In this document: positions 52,183 to 61,929 of the stretch, piece after piece
Layout: each line of letters starts with the position of its first letter
How positions within the stretch are numbered: the stretch's first letter is position 1
Source of the DNA: Planktosalinus sp963977065
Lineage (GTDB): Bacteria > Bacteroidota > Bacteroidia > Flavobacteriales > Flavobacteriaceae
Assembly (NCBI GenBank): GCA_963977065.1
Contig: CAXBNF010000007.1
Location: forward strand, 1 to 64,000
DNA length: 64,000 bases
Direction of reading: 5' to 3'
Program-made: the position numbers and the translations under genes
Notes under the pieces: model-generated
Databases searched by the model: none
What the model saw: the letters and a program-made list of their open reading frames with translations, nothing else
Told to the model about the DNA's origin: nothing

Positions 52183-54639
52183 AATTTCAGACCATCGTTC
52201 CAATCCACAATTTAAAAATTCTTTGTACCCCTCTTTATCCGGCATATAAGCTACCGGTCTGTTGAGTATTTTTCCATCTGGCGAAGCCAGAACATAATAA
52301 GGCTGTGAATTTTTGTTGAAATGTATTGCTTGAAAGTCGGCCCATTTGTTGCCCACATTGCGCATTTGTCTTCCACTTAAAGCTGATGTGTAAGTTTCGT
52401 CAAGCGATGCCCTTTCATCCACATACAAAGAGATTAAAACATACTCATTATTAATCAAGTTATAGATTTCTGGGTCACTCCACACCTGGTCTTCCATTCG
52501 TCTGCAGTTTACACAACCATGTCCTGTAAAATCGATCAATACCGGTTTGTTGGAGCGTTTAGCATATTCCATTCCTTCTTCAAAATCTTTGTAACAATTT
52601 AAATTCAAAGGACAGGTATTTGGAAAGATATAACTATGTCCAGCCGGTGGTGCCAATCCGCTTAAGAGGTTTGGAGTTATAAAGCCCTTTGATTGCTCGC
52701 TTACGCGAAAGCCCATAGACATATAAACAATCAAAAACAACATGCTTAATGAAAATGCCCATCTTGTGGGAGAAATCTTTTTTACAGGCGAATCGTGTGG
52801 AAACTTTAGATAACCCATAAAATATAGTAACATACCTAATGCGCATAGAATCCATAATGCAAGGAATAATTCGTAGGGTAGTATTTTCCATCCCATAGTC
52901 ATATCTGCGATAGACAAGAATTTTAATGCTAGGGCAATTTCTACAAAACCTAAAGTGACTTTGACACTGTTCATCCACCCGCCCGATTTTGGCATGGAAT
53001 TCAACCAACCCGGGAAGGCAGCAAAAAGTGCAAATGGAAGTGCCAATGCCAGTGAAAATCCAAACATCCCAACAAGTGGACCCACAGGGATTCTTCCTAA
53101 AATTGTAGGACCACCACCCACAGCAGTTTCAACTAATAGAGTTCCAATTATGGGACCTGTACAAGAGAACGAAACCAAAGATAACGTAAATGCCATAAAG
53201 AAAATTCCGGCAAGACCGCCCTGATCTGATGCTTTGTCTGTTTGGCTAATCCATTTACTGGGAAGTGTGATTTCAAAATAGCCAAAAAAGGAAATGGCAA
53301 ATACAATAAACAATACCGCAAAACCTATATTAAACCAGGCGTTTGTTGAAAGTAAATTCAATGCATCTGCACCAAATAAACCGGTAATCAACAAGCCCAA
53401 AATAACGTAAATAACAATGATTGACAATCCATAGATTACAGCATTTTTTAATCCTTTTGCTTTACTGGTACTGCTTTTGGTAAAGAAACTTACGGTAAGT
53501 GGTATCATTGGAAACACACAAGGAGTAAGTAATGCAATAAGCCCCCCTAAGAATCCTGCTATAAAAACCCACCAAAAATTACTTGAATCTTCTTCTTCCT
53601 GTGAGGTTCCTGAACAATCTGTATTGGCATCTGTATAATCAAATTCAAAATAAACAGGGGTTCCCTCACCGGTCACTTTATCTGAAGATGATTTTAATCC
53701 GGCTCCCTCAAAAACAAATTCGCCAGTTTCCGGATTGAAATTAAAATCCAATCCCGTGGGAGGCAAACACTTTTCATCATCACACGCCATAAATTCCAAA
53801 AAGCCCGAAATAGGTTTGCTTTTATCAAGCACCTTTACTGAAATTTCAAAACGACCATCTTCTCTTAATTTGATGGTTTCCATTTCAAACAATTTATCAA
53901 AACCGGAAACGATATTGGAACTACTTTCGCTTATTTCTTTAAAAACATCAAAACCGGACTCATCATCAAAAACAACTTCAGTGGGAAGCGGCCCCAATAA
54001 ATCGGGGTCCATTTTGTGTGAATAAATCGACCAGCCTTCATCAATAACGGCATCAAAAACAAAGGTGTAAACATCTTCATTTAGGGTGATTAATTGACCT
54101 TTCCAAGTCACCGGATTGATGAATTCTTCAGATTCAAACATTACATCCTGAGTTGAATCTATTGTTTCCTCTGGAGCGTTTTCTTCTAATTGGAATACAA
54201 ACTCCAATAACTCCGGTGCCAGACATTTTTCGTCATCACACACCATATAGTAAACCTCGGCTTTAATTACTTGCAATGAGGGGTTTGTGACTTTTACTTT
54301 TTGGCTAAAAAGAACTTCTCCTTCAAACTTTTTAATGTCCATTTTAAAAATGGGGTCAAACATAGGAGCTTTATCGGGTTCCTGTGTGTTGCCAACCAAT
54401 TCAAAATCGCCTGTCTCAATACCGGGATATGAAAATTCAGTGGGAATGGGTCCTTCATCACCGGAACCCTCTTGAGAATAAAGATACCAGCCGGCGTCTA
54501 GGGTTGCTTTGAAAATTAAGGTGTAATTCTCAGAATCTGTATTTTCTAAGGATGTTTCCCATGCAATGGGGTTGAGAATTTGACTTTGTGCAAGGAATGA
54601 AGAACACAAAAGAAGAAGGGCTAAAAAGAATCTACTCAT
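52168..54639 (-). CDS. dsbD: Thiol:disulfide interchange protein DsbD with duplicated N-terminal domain
   Basis: An 823-residue membrane reductase that carries electrons from cytoplasmic thioredoxin to the periplasm. Signal peptide (1-20), then two related nDsbD-like domains with Cys pairs C134/C139 and C286/C291 (both in CDDEKCL), an acidic linker, eight membrane helices with LTPCVFPMIPLTVSFF and SFSCTGPIIG, and a C-terminal thioredoxin domain with GCVNC. Standard DsbD has one N-terminal domain. It overlaps tilS by one base in a tilS-dsbD pair. Confidence 0.93.
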   Translation of the reverse strand: MSRFFLALLLLCSSFLAQSQILNPIAWETSLENTDSENYTLIFKATLDAGWYLYSQEGSGDEGPIPTEFSYPGIETGDFELVGNTQEPDKAPMFDPIFKMDIKKFEGEVLFSQKVKVTNPSLQVIKAEVYYMVCDDEKCLAPELLEFVFQLEENAPEETIDSTQDVMFESEEFINPVTWKGQLITLNEDVYTFVFDAVIDEGWSIYSHKMDPDLLGPLPTEVVFDDESGFDVFKEISESSSNIVSGFDKLFEMETIKLREDGRFEISVKVLDKSKPISGFLEFMACDDEKCLPPTGLDFNFNPETGEFVFEGAGLKSSSDKVTGEGTPVYFEFDYTDANTDCSGTSQEEEDSSNFWWVFIAGFLGGLIALLTPCVFPMIPLTVSFFTKSSTSKAKGLKNAVIYGLSIIVIYVILGLLITGLFGADALNLLSTNAWFNIGFAVLFIVFAISFFGYFEITLPSKWISQTDKASDQGGLAGIFFMAFTLSLVSFSCTGPIIGTLLVETAVGGGPTILGRIPVGPLVGMFGFSLALALPFALFAAFPGWLNSMPKSGGWMNSVKVTLGFVEIALALKFLSIADMTMGWKILPYELFLALWILCALGMLLYFMGYLKFPHDSPVKKISPTRWAFSLSMLFLIVYMSMGFRVSEQSKGFITPNLLSGLAPPAGHSYIFPNTCPLNLNCYKDFEEGMEYAKRSNKPVLIDFTGHGCVNCRRMEDQVWSDPEIYNLINNEYVLISLYVDERASLDETYTSALSGRQMRNVGNKWADFQAIHFNKNSQPYYVLASPDGKILNRPVAYMPDKEGYKEFLNCGLERWSEIKKAQ

Positions 54640-55955
54640 TATTGAAGCTGAATTTTTAAAATAGTCTTGGTTTTTGATGTCACTTTAAATCTGTTGTCAG
54701 CTCTTAAACCCAATACCCATACTACTTCATCACCACTTAAAAGCAACCAGATTTTTTTCTTAGCTAGCAAAGATAACTTTTCATCTTTAAAAAACTTGCT
54801 AATTTTCTTTTTTCCGATCATACCAAAAGGGTGAAATACATCTGCTTCCCTCCATCTTCTTAGTCTCAATGGAAATTTTAAAAGATCATAATCAACAAAA
54901 ATTGTCTCTTTAGAAACATCCTCAAGCTCTTTAACACGTTCAAAAGATATTTTGACAGGCTTTTCAATGGATTGAGTATCTCTTAATATTTGAATCTCCT
55001 GTGAATCAGTATGTGAGTTGTCTGAGGAAATAGATTGCAAAATTAAATAATCACGATTCTTTAAAAGAATATGTGTTCTTGAAACAACCTGCTTCCCTGA
55101 TTGTCCACTCAGTAATTCGTAAATATCATCCCAGGCAGTAAAACCAAAAGGGACTAAAAGTTCATACAAAAGTGCTTTCACATTGGGAAGTTTTTTCAAC
55201 TTAGAAACTGAAAGTCTATAGCCTTCTTTAGTTTCTTCAACAACATAAGTAAAAATCAATGCGACATAATCTTCAATTAGTAACTGACTGTTTTGTAGAT
55301 GTTCACGAGTTGTCTTGTAGTTATGAAGTAAAGCAGGAGTTACCTCTTTCCATTTTGGTATGACATCCAGCCGCAGGGCATTTCGCAAATATTTGTTTGA
55401 AAAGTTACTGCTGTCATCTCTCCATTTTAGGTTGTGCCTTTCGGCGAAAGCCAGTATTTCACTTCTTGAAAACGCTAGAAGGGGTCTGATTATTTTTTGA
55501 TTGTATTCAGGAATGCCGGTGAGACCTTTAAGACCGGTTCCCCTTGAAAAATTGATTAAAAAGGTTTCCAAGTCATCATCTAGATGATGACCTGTAAGGA
55601 TATATTTTATCTTTAGTTGACCTGAGAGTTCCTCAAACCATTGATATCTCAATGTTCGGGCGGCCATTTGTATGCTTAATCCGTGTTCATCAGCAAACGC
55701 TTCTGTTTCAAAAGTTTCTGTGTAAATGGGAAGTTCCAGTTTTTTTGAAAGTTGGATAACAAATTGAGAATCGGTGTCACTTTCATTTCCGCGAAGCGAA
55801 AAATTACAATGTGCCAAAGTAATATCATAACCACATTTTACTAACAAATGGGTGAGCACAACGCTATCCAATCCGCCGCTGCAAGCCACCAGTAATTTTT
55901 CATTTTTTAGAAATGAGAATCGGACATCAAGATGTGACTGAAACTTAGATAACAT
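54639..55955 (-). CDS. tilS: tRNA(Ile)-lysidine synthase
   Basis: Puts lysine on C34 of the tRNA-Ile that reads AUA. The 438-residue protein has the PP-loop ACSGGLDSVVLTHLL, the HCNFSLRGNESD segment, GHHLDDDLETFLI and FSRGTGLKGLTG; the C-terminal TilS domain (RWREADVFHPFGM, then KISKFFKDEKL) is present. It overlaps dsbD by one base and lies eight bases after the neuB-like gene. Confidence 0.96.
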   Translation of the reverse strand: MLSKFQSHLDVRFSFLKNEKLLVACSGGLDSVVLTHLLVKCGYDITLAHCNFSLRGNESDTDSQFVIQLSKKLELPIYTETFETEAFADEHGLSIQMAARTLRYQWFEELSGQLKIKYILTGHHLDDDLETFLINFSRGTGLKGLTGIPEYNQKIIRPLLAFSRSEILAFAERHNLKWRDDSSNFSNKYLRNALRLDVIPKWKEVTPALLHNYKTTREHLQNSQLLIEDYVALIFTYVVEETKEGYRLSVSKLKKLPNVKALLYELLVPFGFTAWDDIYELLSGQSGKQVVSRTHILLKNRDYLILQSISSDNSHTDSQEIQILRDTQSIEKPVKISFERVKELEDVSKETIFVDYDLLKFPLRLRRWREADVFHPFGMIGKKKISKFFKDEKLSLLAKKKIWLLLSGDEVVWVLGLRADNRFKVTSKTKTILKIQLQ

Positions 55956-55962
55956 AAGGGAA

Positions 55963-56976
55963 TTAAACTAGAATATCTTCCAAAGTTAAGAAATCCCATT
56001 GGTTTTTATCACGCCTCAATTGTTTTCCTAAAACTTCCTGAAATTGAGAGGCACTTATCCCATAACCTCTAGGTTTTTTTGCTTCAAGGTCCTCAAAAGT
56101 TAACAAGCTTCCTGCTTTCAGGTTTTTATTGACTGCCAGTGATTTTTCAAAAATGTTTTTTAATTCAACAAATTGTGAATTGTCATTTTTATCTACTAAA
56201 GGATACTGTTTTGTTGAAACACTCCCAAGCGATTTAACCAAAACTTTAGCTTCATCAATCGTTAAGGATGAAGAAGCATCCGGACCGGTTTCCAGATTGT
56301 TTAGTTTGACGTGAAATTCCAGAATTTCTGCTCCAAGGGAAATGGCTGCAATTCCTGTTTCAATATTAGCTGAATGGTCTGAATATCCTACCGGCACTTT
56401 ATAACGCTTTTTCAATTGCTGTATCACATTGAGTCCATAGTTTTCTGGAGTTGTGGGATAACTTGTGGTGCATTGAAGAATGGAAAATGACACTTGATGT
56501 GCTTTTAAAAAAGATACTGTTTTATCTAATTCTTCAAAGGAACTCATCCCGCTGGAGAGTATAATAGGTTTTTTTGTCAAAGCTATTTTTTGCAACATCA
56601 AAAAATTAGTTACTTCTCCAGAACCAACTTTATAACGCTTCACTCCCACTTCCTCAAGCAAATCGACCGCGGCATTGCTGAAGGGTGAGGACATAAATTC
56701 AAGATCTACCTCATCACAATGTGCCTTGAGTTCTTTCCATTGGGCTAGGCTAAACTCCATGCGTTTCCAGTAATCAAATCGGGTTTTATCCTCAGTGTTC
56801 ATTTTAATTCTAAAGGGCTCGTGAATACTGCTTTCAGCATCAGCTATGTGCGTTTGAAATTTGATTGCGTTCACACCGGTTGTTGCCACAGCCTCGATAT
56901 ATTCGTGGGCTTTTTCTATGCTTCCGTTATGGGCTTGAGCAATTTCTGCAATCAGGAATGGTTGTTTTTTTTTCAA
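55963..56976 (-). CDS. neuB: NeuB-family nonulosonic acid synthase
   Basis: A 337-residue enzyme of the sialic/legionaminic/pseudaminic acid synthase family, which condenses a hexosamine with phosphoenolpyruvate. N-terminal TIM barrel (IAEIAQAHNGSIEKA, NAIKFQTHIADAES, YKVGSGEVTNFLML, VGYSDHS, EFHVKLNNLETGPD) and a C-terminal SAF-like antifreeze domain (SLAVNKNLKAGSLLTFEDLEAKKPRGYGI). Which nonulosonic acid it makes is not decided by the sequence. No neuA, neuC or flagellin-modification gene is near. It is nine bases after the conserved exported gene. Confidence 0.9.
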   Translation of the reverse strand: MKKKQPFLIAEIAQAHNGSIEKAHEYIEAVATTGVNAIKFQTHIADAESSIHEPFRIKMNTEDKTRFDYWKRMEFSLAQWKELKAHCDEVDLEFMSSPFSNAAVDLLEEVGVKRYKVGSGEVTNFLMLQKIALTKKPIILSSGMSSFEELDKTVSFLKAHQVSFSILQCTTSYPTTPENYGLNVIQQLKKRYKVPVGYSDHSANIETGIAAISLGAEILEFHVKLNNLETGPDASSSLTIDEAKVLVKSLGSVSTKQYPLVDKNDNSQFVELKNIFEKSLAVNKNLKAGSLLTFEDLEAKKPRGYGISASQFQEVLGKQLRRDKNQWDFLTLEDILV

Positions 56977-56985
56977 ATCAAGCGA

Positions 56986-58242
56986 TTAGGTTTTTTGCTT
57001 TTTCTTTTCAGCGGCAGGAAATAATACATTGTTTAAAATCAAACGGTAACCCGGTGAAGATGGGTGCAAGGCCAGCTCTGTGGGAGCATCACCCACCCGA
57101 TGCTGGTAGTCTTCAGGGTCATGGCCTCCGTAGAAGGTGAAAAAGCCTTTTCCTTTAATACCGTGAATGTATTTAGCTTCTCGATTTGTTTTATTTTCAC
57201 CCATAACAAGCACATTTGATTTAATTTGAGTGGGATCAAATGAAGTTGTTTGTCCAAAGAATCCTTTAACTAATGAGGTGTGGTTTTGAACAAGCATAGT
57301 GGGTATAGGATCCCATTTTGCAGAGTAATCCATAAGGGAAAAGTAATCAACTTCCTTTTTTATGTTTCGTTTTACAGTCATATCTATCGAGCTAAACTCA
57401 TAAACCATTGGGTCGCGTTCCAAAATAAAGTCTGTAAAAGCAAAGGTTTTATCATATTCAATTTTGCTTTGATAATTTGGTTCACTGGGGTCTCCGTCAA
57501 ACATAGGCTCACAGATATCAACGCCTTCTGCGGCAAGCGCAATATCAAAGGAATCTGTGGCGCTGCACATTGCAAACATGAAGCCTCCGCCCACTACATA
57601 ATCCCTAATTTTAAGTGCAACAGCCAGTTTTGATTCAGATACTTTGTTGTAACCTAATTTGGTAGCAAGTTCTTCTGCTTTTTGTTTTTCTTCAATGTAC
57701 CATGGTGCATTTCTATATGCTCTGTAAAATTTACCATATTGGCCTGTAAAGTCTTCATGATGCAAGTGAAGCCAGTCATACAAAAGAAGTTGATCTTCTA
57801 ATACTTCTTCATCATAAAGGATATCGTAAGGGATTTCTGCATAGGTGAGTACTAAAGTAACAGCATCATCCCAGGGTAAGTTTCCTTTGGGTGAATAAAC
57901 AGCTATACGAGGAGCTTTTTCGAGCATAATGGCACTCATGTTTTTAGAAGGACTCTCAATCTCTTCAAGTATTTGCTCTGTGCGCGCCGAGGAAAGCACC
58001 TCAAAACTCACTCCCCTTATTTGACATTCACGTCGTATTTCTTCCACATCGGGTAATAAAAAAGAACCCCCTCTGTAATTGAGTAACCATTGTACTTTTT
58101 GTTGCTTTTCGAGAGCCCAATAAGTGATTCCATAAGCCTTGAGGTGCTCTTTTTGACTTTCGGCATCCATGGGGATAAGTATGTATGAAGCAAAGCTTTG
58201 AATACTGAACAATAATATAAAAATAAGTGTGATTTTTTTCAT
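56986..58242 (-). CDS. Conserved exported protein, often labelled asparagine synthetase B-like
   Basis: A 418-residue protein with a signal peptide (MKKITLIFILLFSIQSFA). It lacks asparagine synthetase domains, so that common label is not supported. The segment VVGGGFMFAMCSATDSF resembles a nucleophile elbow of class I amidotransferase/ThuA-like folds with Cys as nucleophile, and YGGHDPED near the C-terminus could supply a His. Conserved WLLNYRGGSFLLPD and TLVLTYAEIPYDI are also seen. It starts the run exported protein, neuB, tilS, dsbD. Function unknown; an amidase-like role is possible. Confidence 0.8.
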   Translation of the reverse strand: MKKITLIFILLFSIQSFASYILIPMDAESQKEHLKAYGITYWALEKQQKVQWLLNYRGGSFLLPDVEEIRRECQIRGVSFEVLSSARTEQILEEIESPSKNMSAIMLEKAPRIAVYSPKGNLPWDDAVTLVLTYAEIPYDILYDEEVLEDQLLLYDWLHLHHEDFTGQYGKFYRAYRNAPWYIEEKQKAEELATKLGYNKVSESKLAVALKIRDYVVGGGFMFAMCSATDSFDIALAAEGVDICEPMFDGDPSEPNYQSKIEYDKTFAFTDFILERDPMVYEFSSIDMTVKRNIKKEVDYFSLMDYSAKWDPIPTMLVQNHTSLVKGFFGQTTSFDPTQIKSNVLVMGENKTNREAKYIHGIKGKGFFTFYGGHDPEDYQHRVGDAPTELALHPSSPGYRLILNNVLFPAAEKKKQKT

Positions 58243-58297
58243 CTCAGCAAGATAAAAAAGTTTTTGAAATGAGCTATGTTCCTTTTGCAGAATTTAA

Positions 58298-59854
58298 CTA
58301 AAACGGCATGCCATCATCCTCCTCAGGTGGAAGTTCTTCAAAACTATCTGGCCCAAAGGCTTGATTTGGTGGCGGTAAGTTATCAGGTTTAAAGGTATCA
58401 TCATTTGCTGCACTGTTCATTCTGGAATGAAACTCAAAAGGTGAATCAAAGGTTTCCAGATTTTCAAATTTACCAAGGTGACCCACAAATTTTAACCGTA
58501 TCTCATCAAGACCTCCGTTTCTGTGCTTTGCTACTATAAATTCTGCTTGTCCTTCAGTGGGTGATTGTTCTTCATCATCCCATTGTTCAATTTTATAGTA
58601 TTCGGGTCTATAGATAAATGAGACAATATCAGCATCCTGTTCAATAGCTCCGGATTCTCTAAGGTCAGATAAGAGAGGTCTTTTTGATCCTCCACGTGTT
58701 TCAACGGCACGAGATAGCTGGGAAAGTGCTACCACAGGTATATCAAGTTCTTTTGCGAGTGCTTTAAGGTTTCGGGATATGGTTGAAATTTCTTGTTCTC
58801 TATTTCCACCCCCTTTTTGGCTTCCACCGGCGGTCATTAATTGCAGGTAATCTACAAAAAGAATTTTGATGCCGTGTTGTGATGCAAGTCTTCTTGCTTT
58901 AGCTCTAAGATCAAATATAGAAAGTGAGGGTGTGTCATCAATAAACAAAGGTGCTTTTTCAAGATCTTTTACTTTAACGTTGAGTTGTTCCCACTCGTGT
59001 TTTGCTAATTGTCCGGTTCTTAATTTTTCTGAACTCAATCCGGTTTCAGAGGAAATTAATCGGGTAATTAATTGCACCGAAGACATTTCAAGAGAGAAAA
59101 AAGCGACAGGAATTTGATTCTTTACTGCAATGTTTCTTGCCATAGATAATGTCAATGCTGTTTTACCCATACCCGGTCGAGCAGCAATAATCACTAAATC
59201 ACTGGGTTGCCATCCTGAAGTGAGCTTATCGAGTTTATCAAACCCTGATGGTACTCCCGATAGTCCTTTTTTATTTGCAATTTCTTCAATTTTCTTTTTG
59301 GCTTGAATTACCAGGTTTTGAGCTGTTTCTGAAGAACGCTTTATATTTCCTTGTGTAATTTCATAGAGTTTTGATTCTGCGGTATCCAGCAGGTCAAATA
59401 CATCTGTAGATTCATCATAAGAATCTTCAATAATTTCGTTTGAAATTTTAATCAAGCTACGCTGAATAAATTTCTGTAAAATAATGCGGGCGTGAAACTC
59501 TATATGAGCTGAAGAAGACACTTTTTGGGTGAGCTGAATCAAATAAAACTCACCTCCAATAATTTCCAAGTTTCCATCCTTCTTCAATTGGGAAGCAACG
59601 GTTAATAAGTCAATGGGTTGACCGGTTTTAAAGAGTTGAAAGATGGCTGCAAAGATGTGCTGATGGGCTTCACGATAAAAAACATCAGGGTTAATGAGGT
59701 CGATGATTTCATCAACTCCTTTTTTATCAATCATCATCGCTCCAAGCACAACTTCTTCTAAATCAACAGCTTGAGGAGGTATCTTTCCTTTTTCCAAAGA
59801 AATCACCTGAGATTTTCTTGAAGAATATTCTATGTGAGGTTGTACTTTTTCCAT
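58298..59854 (-). CDS. dnaB: Replicative DNA helicase DnaB
   Basis: A 518-residue hexameric helicase at the replication fork. N-terminal DnaB domain (PPQAVDLEEVVLGAMMIDK), linker, RecA-type C-terminal domain with Walker A AARPGMGKTALTLS, Walker B ILFVDYLQLM and the arginine-finger region. No intein is seen. The C-terminus is an acidic tail (LPPEEDDGMPF), as often in flavobacteria. Confidence 0.96.
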   Translation of the reverse strand: MEKVQPHIEYSSRKSQVISLEKGKIPPQAVDLEEVVLGAMMIDKKGVDEIIDLINPDVFYREAHQHIFAAIFQLFKTGQPIDLLTVASQLKKDGNLEIIGGEFYLIQLTQKVSSSAHIEFHARIILQKFIQRSLIKISNEIIEDSYDESTDVFDLLDTAESKLYEITQGNIKRSSETAQNLVIQAKKKIEEIANKKGLSGVPSGFDKLDKLTSGWQPSDLVIIAARPGMGKTALTLSMARNIAVKNQIPVAFFSLEMSSVQLITRLISSETGLSSEKLRTGQLAKHEWEQLNVKVKDLEKAPLFIDDTPSLSIFDLRAKARRLASQHGIKILFVDYLQLMTAGGSQKGGGNREQEISTISRNLKALAKELDIPVVALSQLSRAVETRGGSKRPLLSDLRESGAIEQDADIVSFIYRPEYYKIEQWDDEEQSPTEGQAEFIVAKHRNGGLDEIRLKFVGHLGKFENLETFDSPFEFHSRMNSAANDDTFKPDNLPPPNQAFGPDSFEELPPEEDDGMPF

Positions 59855-59968
59855 GATGCGAATGTAAAGAAAATGTTAAGATAATTGTTCTAATTTAATT
59901 TCAGAACTCTTAACAGGTCATCAACAATTTAACTGTTAATAACTTAAAAATATTGTTAATATCCAAAG

Positions 59969-59998
59969 AAAAATCCGATTCATTTGAACCGGATTTTT
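59969..59998 (-). terminator. Terminator of accA
   Basis: AAAAATCCG-A-TTC (59969-59981) / GAA-C-CGGATTTTT (59986-59998) with one mismatch and a 4-base loop; on the minus strand followed by a T-rich tract. Lies 25 bases after the accA stop. Confidence 0.75.
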
Positions 59999-60022
59999 GT
60001 AAAAGTTTGAAAGCAGTGATAC

Positions 60023-60976
60023 TTAGCCTTTATACTCTCCCATCTCAAAATATTTATTCATTCTTTTTTCAACGAGATCTTTTGGGGATAAGTTTTTTAA
60101 TTGGTCAAAAGACTTTAAAATTTCTTTGGAAACTGTTTTGTAGGTAGTTTCTCTGTCACTATGTGCTCCCCCAAGAGGTTCTTTAACAATCACATCAATT
60201 AGCTTATTCTTTTTCATATCGGTTGCTGTTAGTTTCAATGCATCTGCGGCCTGTTCTTTAAATTCCCAACTACGCCAAAGAATAGAGGAACAACTTTCTG
60301 GTGAGATGACTGAATACCAGGTGTTTTCAAGCATCAAAATAGTATCACCCACACCAATTCCAAGAGCACCTCCACTGGCTCCTTCACCAACAATCACAAC
60401 AATAATAGGCACTTTCAATCGTGACATCTCGAATATATTTCGGGCGATTGCTTCTCCTTGACCGCGTTCTTCTGCTTCCAGCCCGGGGTATGCTCCGGGT
60501 GTGTCAATTATGGTTACTACAGGAATTCCAAATTTTTCTGCAGACTTCATTAGCCGAAGTGCTTTTCTGTAACCTTCAGGGTTTGCCATTCCAAAATTTC
60601 TGTATTGACGTGTTTTTGTGTTGTATCCTTTTTGTTGACCCACAAACATAAAACTTTGATCACCAATTTTTCCTAAACCACCAATCATGGCTTTGTCATC
60701 TTTCACTCCGCGGTCTCCATGTAATTCTAAAAAAGTATCACCACAAATTGCTCTGATGTAATCTAAAGTATAAGGCCTATCAGGATGCCTGGATAGCTGC
60801 ACACGCTGCCAAGGGGTCAACTTTTTATAGATTTCCTTCTTGGTTTCTGCCAGTTTTTTTTCAATTTTCTTGCAGGTTTCAGTTACGTCAACATCACTTT
60901 CTTGACCTATTAAAGTACATTTTTCCAATTGTTCATTGAGTTCTTTAATGGGGAGTTCAAAATCAAGATATTCCAT
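60023..60976 (-). CDS. accA: Acetyl-CoA carboxylase carboxyltransferase subunit alpha
   Basis: Part of the enzyme that makes malonyl-CoA for fatty acid synthesis. The 317-residue protein has the N-terminal helical part and the carboxyltransferase core with FLELHGDRGVKDDKAMIGGLG, IDTPGAYPGLEAEERGQGEAIA, and GEGASGGALGIGVGD. accD is elsewhere. It has a -7 box directly upstream and a terminator downstream, so it is a single-gene transcript. Confidence 0.96.
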   Translation of the reverse strand: MEYLDFELPIKELNEQLEKCTLIGQESDVDVTETCKKIEKKLAETKKEIYKKLTPWQRVQLSRHPDRPYTLDYIRAICGDTFLELHGDRGVKDDKAMIGGLGKIGDQSFMFVGQQKGYNTKTRQYRNFGMANPEGYRKALRLMKSAEKFGIPVVTIIDTPGAYPGLEAEERGQGEAIARNIFEMSRLKVPIIVVIVGEGASGGALGIGVGDTILMLENTWYSVISPESCSSILWRSWEFKEQAADALKLTATDMKKNKLIDVIVKEPLGGAHSDRETTYKTVSKEILKSFDQLKNLSPKDLVEKRMNKYFEMGEYKG

Positions 60977-61001
60977 TGGTTTTGGTTTTAGTAAAGTATT
61001 A

Positions 61002-61009
61002 CAAAGATA
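61002..61009 (-). promoter_or_regulatory. -7 box of accA
   Basis: Minus strand TATCTTTG matches TAnnTTTG, 25 bases before the accA ATG. No clear TTG at the -33 position. Confidence 0.5.
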
Positions 61010-61023
61010 AAAACTTTGTTTGA

Positions 61024-61929
61024 TTAGCGACCCATTATATTTTTGGATTTTCTTCTATTTTGCGTTTTTATGATTCCATTTAGAATTACTGTTGCAAGAA
61101 TAATCAACGCACCATAGTAAAACTGATTGCTCATATGTTCTGCATCGCCCAGTATAATAAGAGCGAGTATAATACCATAAATGGGCTCCAAATTGATGGT
61201 CAACATCACAGTATATGGTTTGATCCATTTCATTACGTGTACAGATGCTATAAAGGCATAAGCTGTACAGGCTGAAGCTAGAATAAAGAGGTATAACCAA
61301 TCTGTTTTTGAAACTTTAAAAAATGACAACTCGAATCCATTTGAAACAATAAGAAAAATTGTGATACAAAGTGTGCCAAAAAGCAGTTCCCAAAATGAAA
61401 TTGAAGTCGCCGGATATTTTACTGCAAACTTGCCGTTTATAACTGAAAACAAAGCACTTAAAAAAGCAGAACATAAAGCAAGAACTATCCCGAGAAAGAA
61501 GTGTGTTTCGACATCAAAAATTATATACAATCCAAGAATGACAAATAGACCAAAGAGTACTTCATACCAGATTATTTTTCGGTTGTAAAAAAGGGGCTCA
61601 AGTAAAGAAGTAAAAAAGGCGCCTGTTGATAATACCGCCAAAGTTACTGAGACATTTGAAGCTTTTATAGCTGCAAAAAAAGTAATCCAATGCAATGCTA
61701 TGATAAGTCCGGCAATCGAGAATCCTAATAATGTGAGTGCTTTAAATTTTAACTTAATTTTCTTCCAAATTACATACAAATAAATTAAACCACAAGCTAT
61801 TAACATGCGGTACCATACAAGTGGGGTGGCTTCAAGGGTTATGAGAGCACCGAGAACAGCTGTAAACCCCCATATAAAAACAATAAAATGAAGATGCAGG
61901 TAATTAAGTAATTTATCGTTTTGCACCAT
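61024..61929 (-). CDS. EamA/DMT-family membrane transporter
   Basis: A 301-residue protein with ten membrane helices in two EamA repeats (HFIVFIWGFTAVLGALI at the start; MLTINLEPIYGIILALIILGDAEHMS in the second half). I chose the ATG at 61929, which overlaps the lptG-like gene by 17 bases, rather than an upstream TTG. Substrate unknown. The C-terminus is basic and cytoplasmic (KTQNRRKSKNIMGR). It shares the tgt-lptG transcript by position. Confidence 0.9.
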   Translation of the reverse strand: MVQNDKLLNYLHLHFIVFIWGFTAVLGALITLEATPLVWYRMLIACGLIYLYVIWKKIKLKFKALTLLGFSIAGLIIALHWITFFAAIKASNVSVTLAVLSTGAFFTSLLEPLFYNRKIIWYEVLFGLFVILGLYIIFDVETHFFLGIVLALCSAFLSALFSVINGKFAVKYPATSISFWELLFGTLCITIFLIVSNGFELSFFKVSKTDWLYLFILASACTAYAFIASVHVMKWIKPYTVMLTINLEPIYGIILALIILGDAEHMSNQFYYGALIILATVILNGIIKTQNRRKSKNIMGR

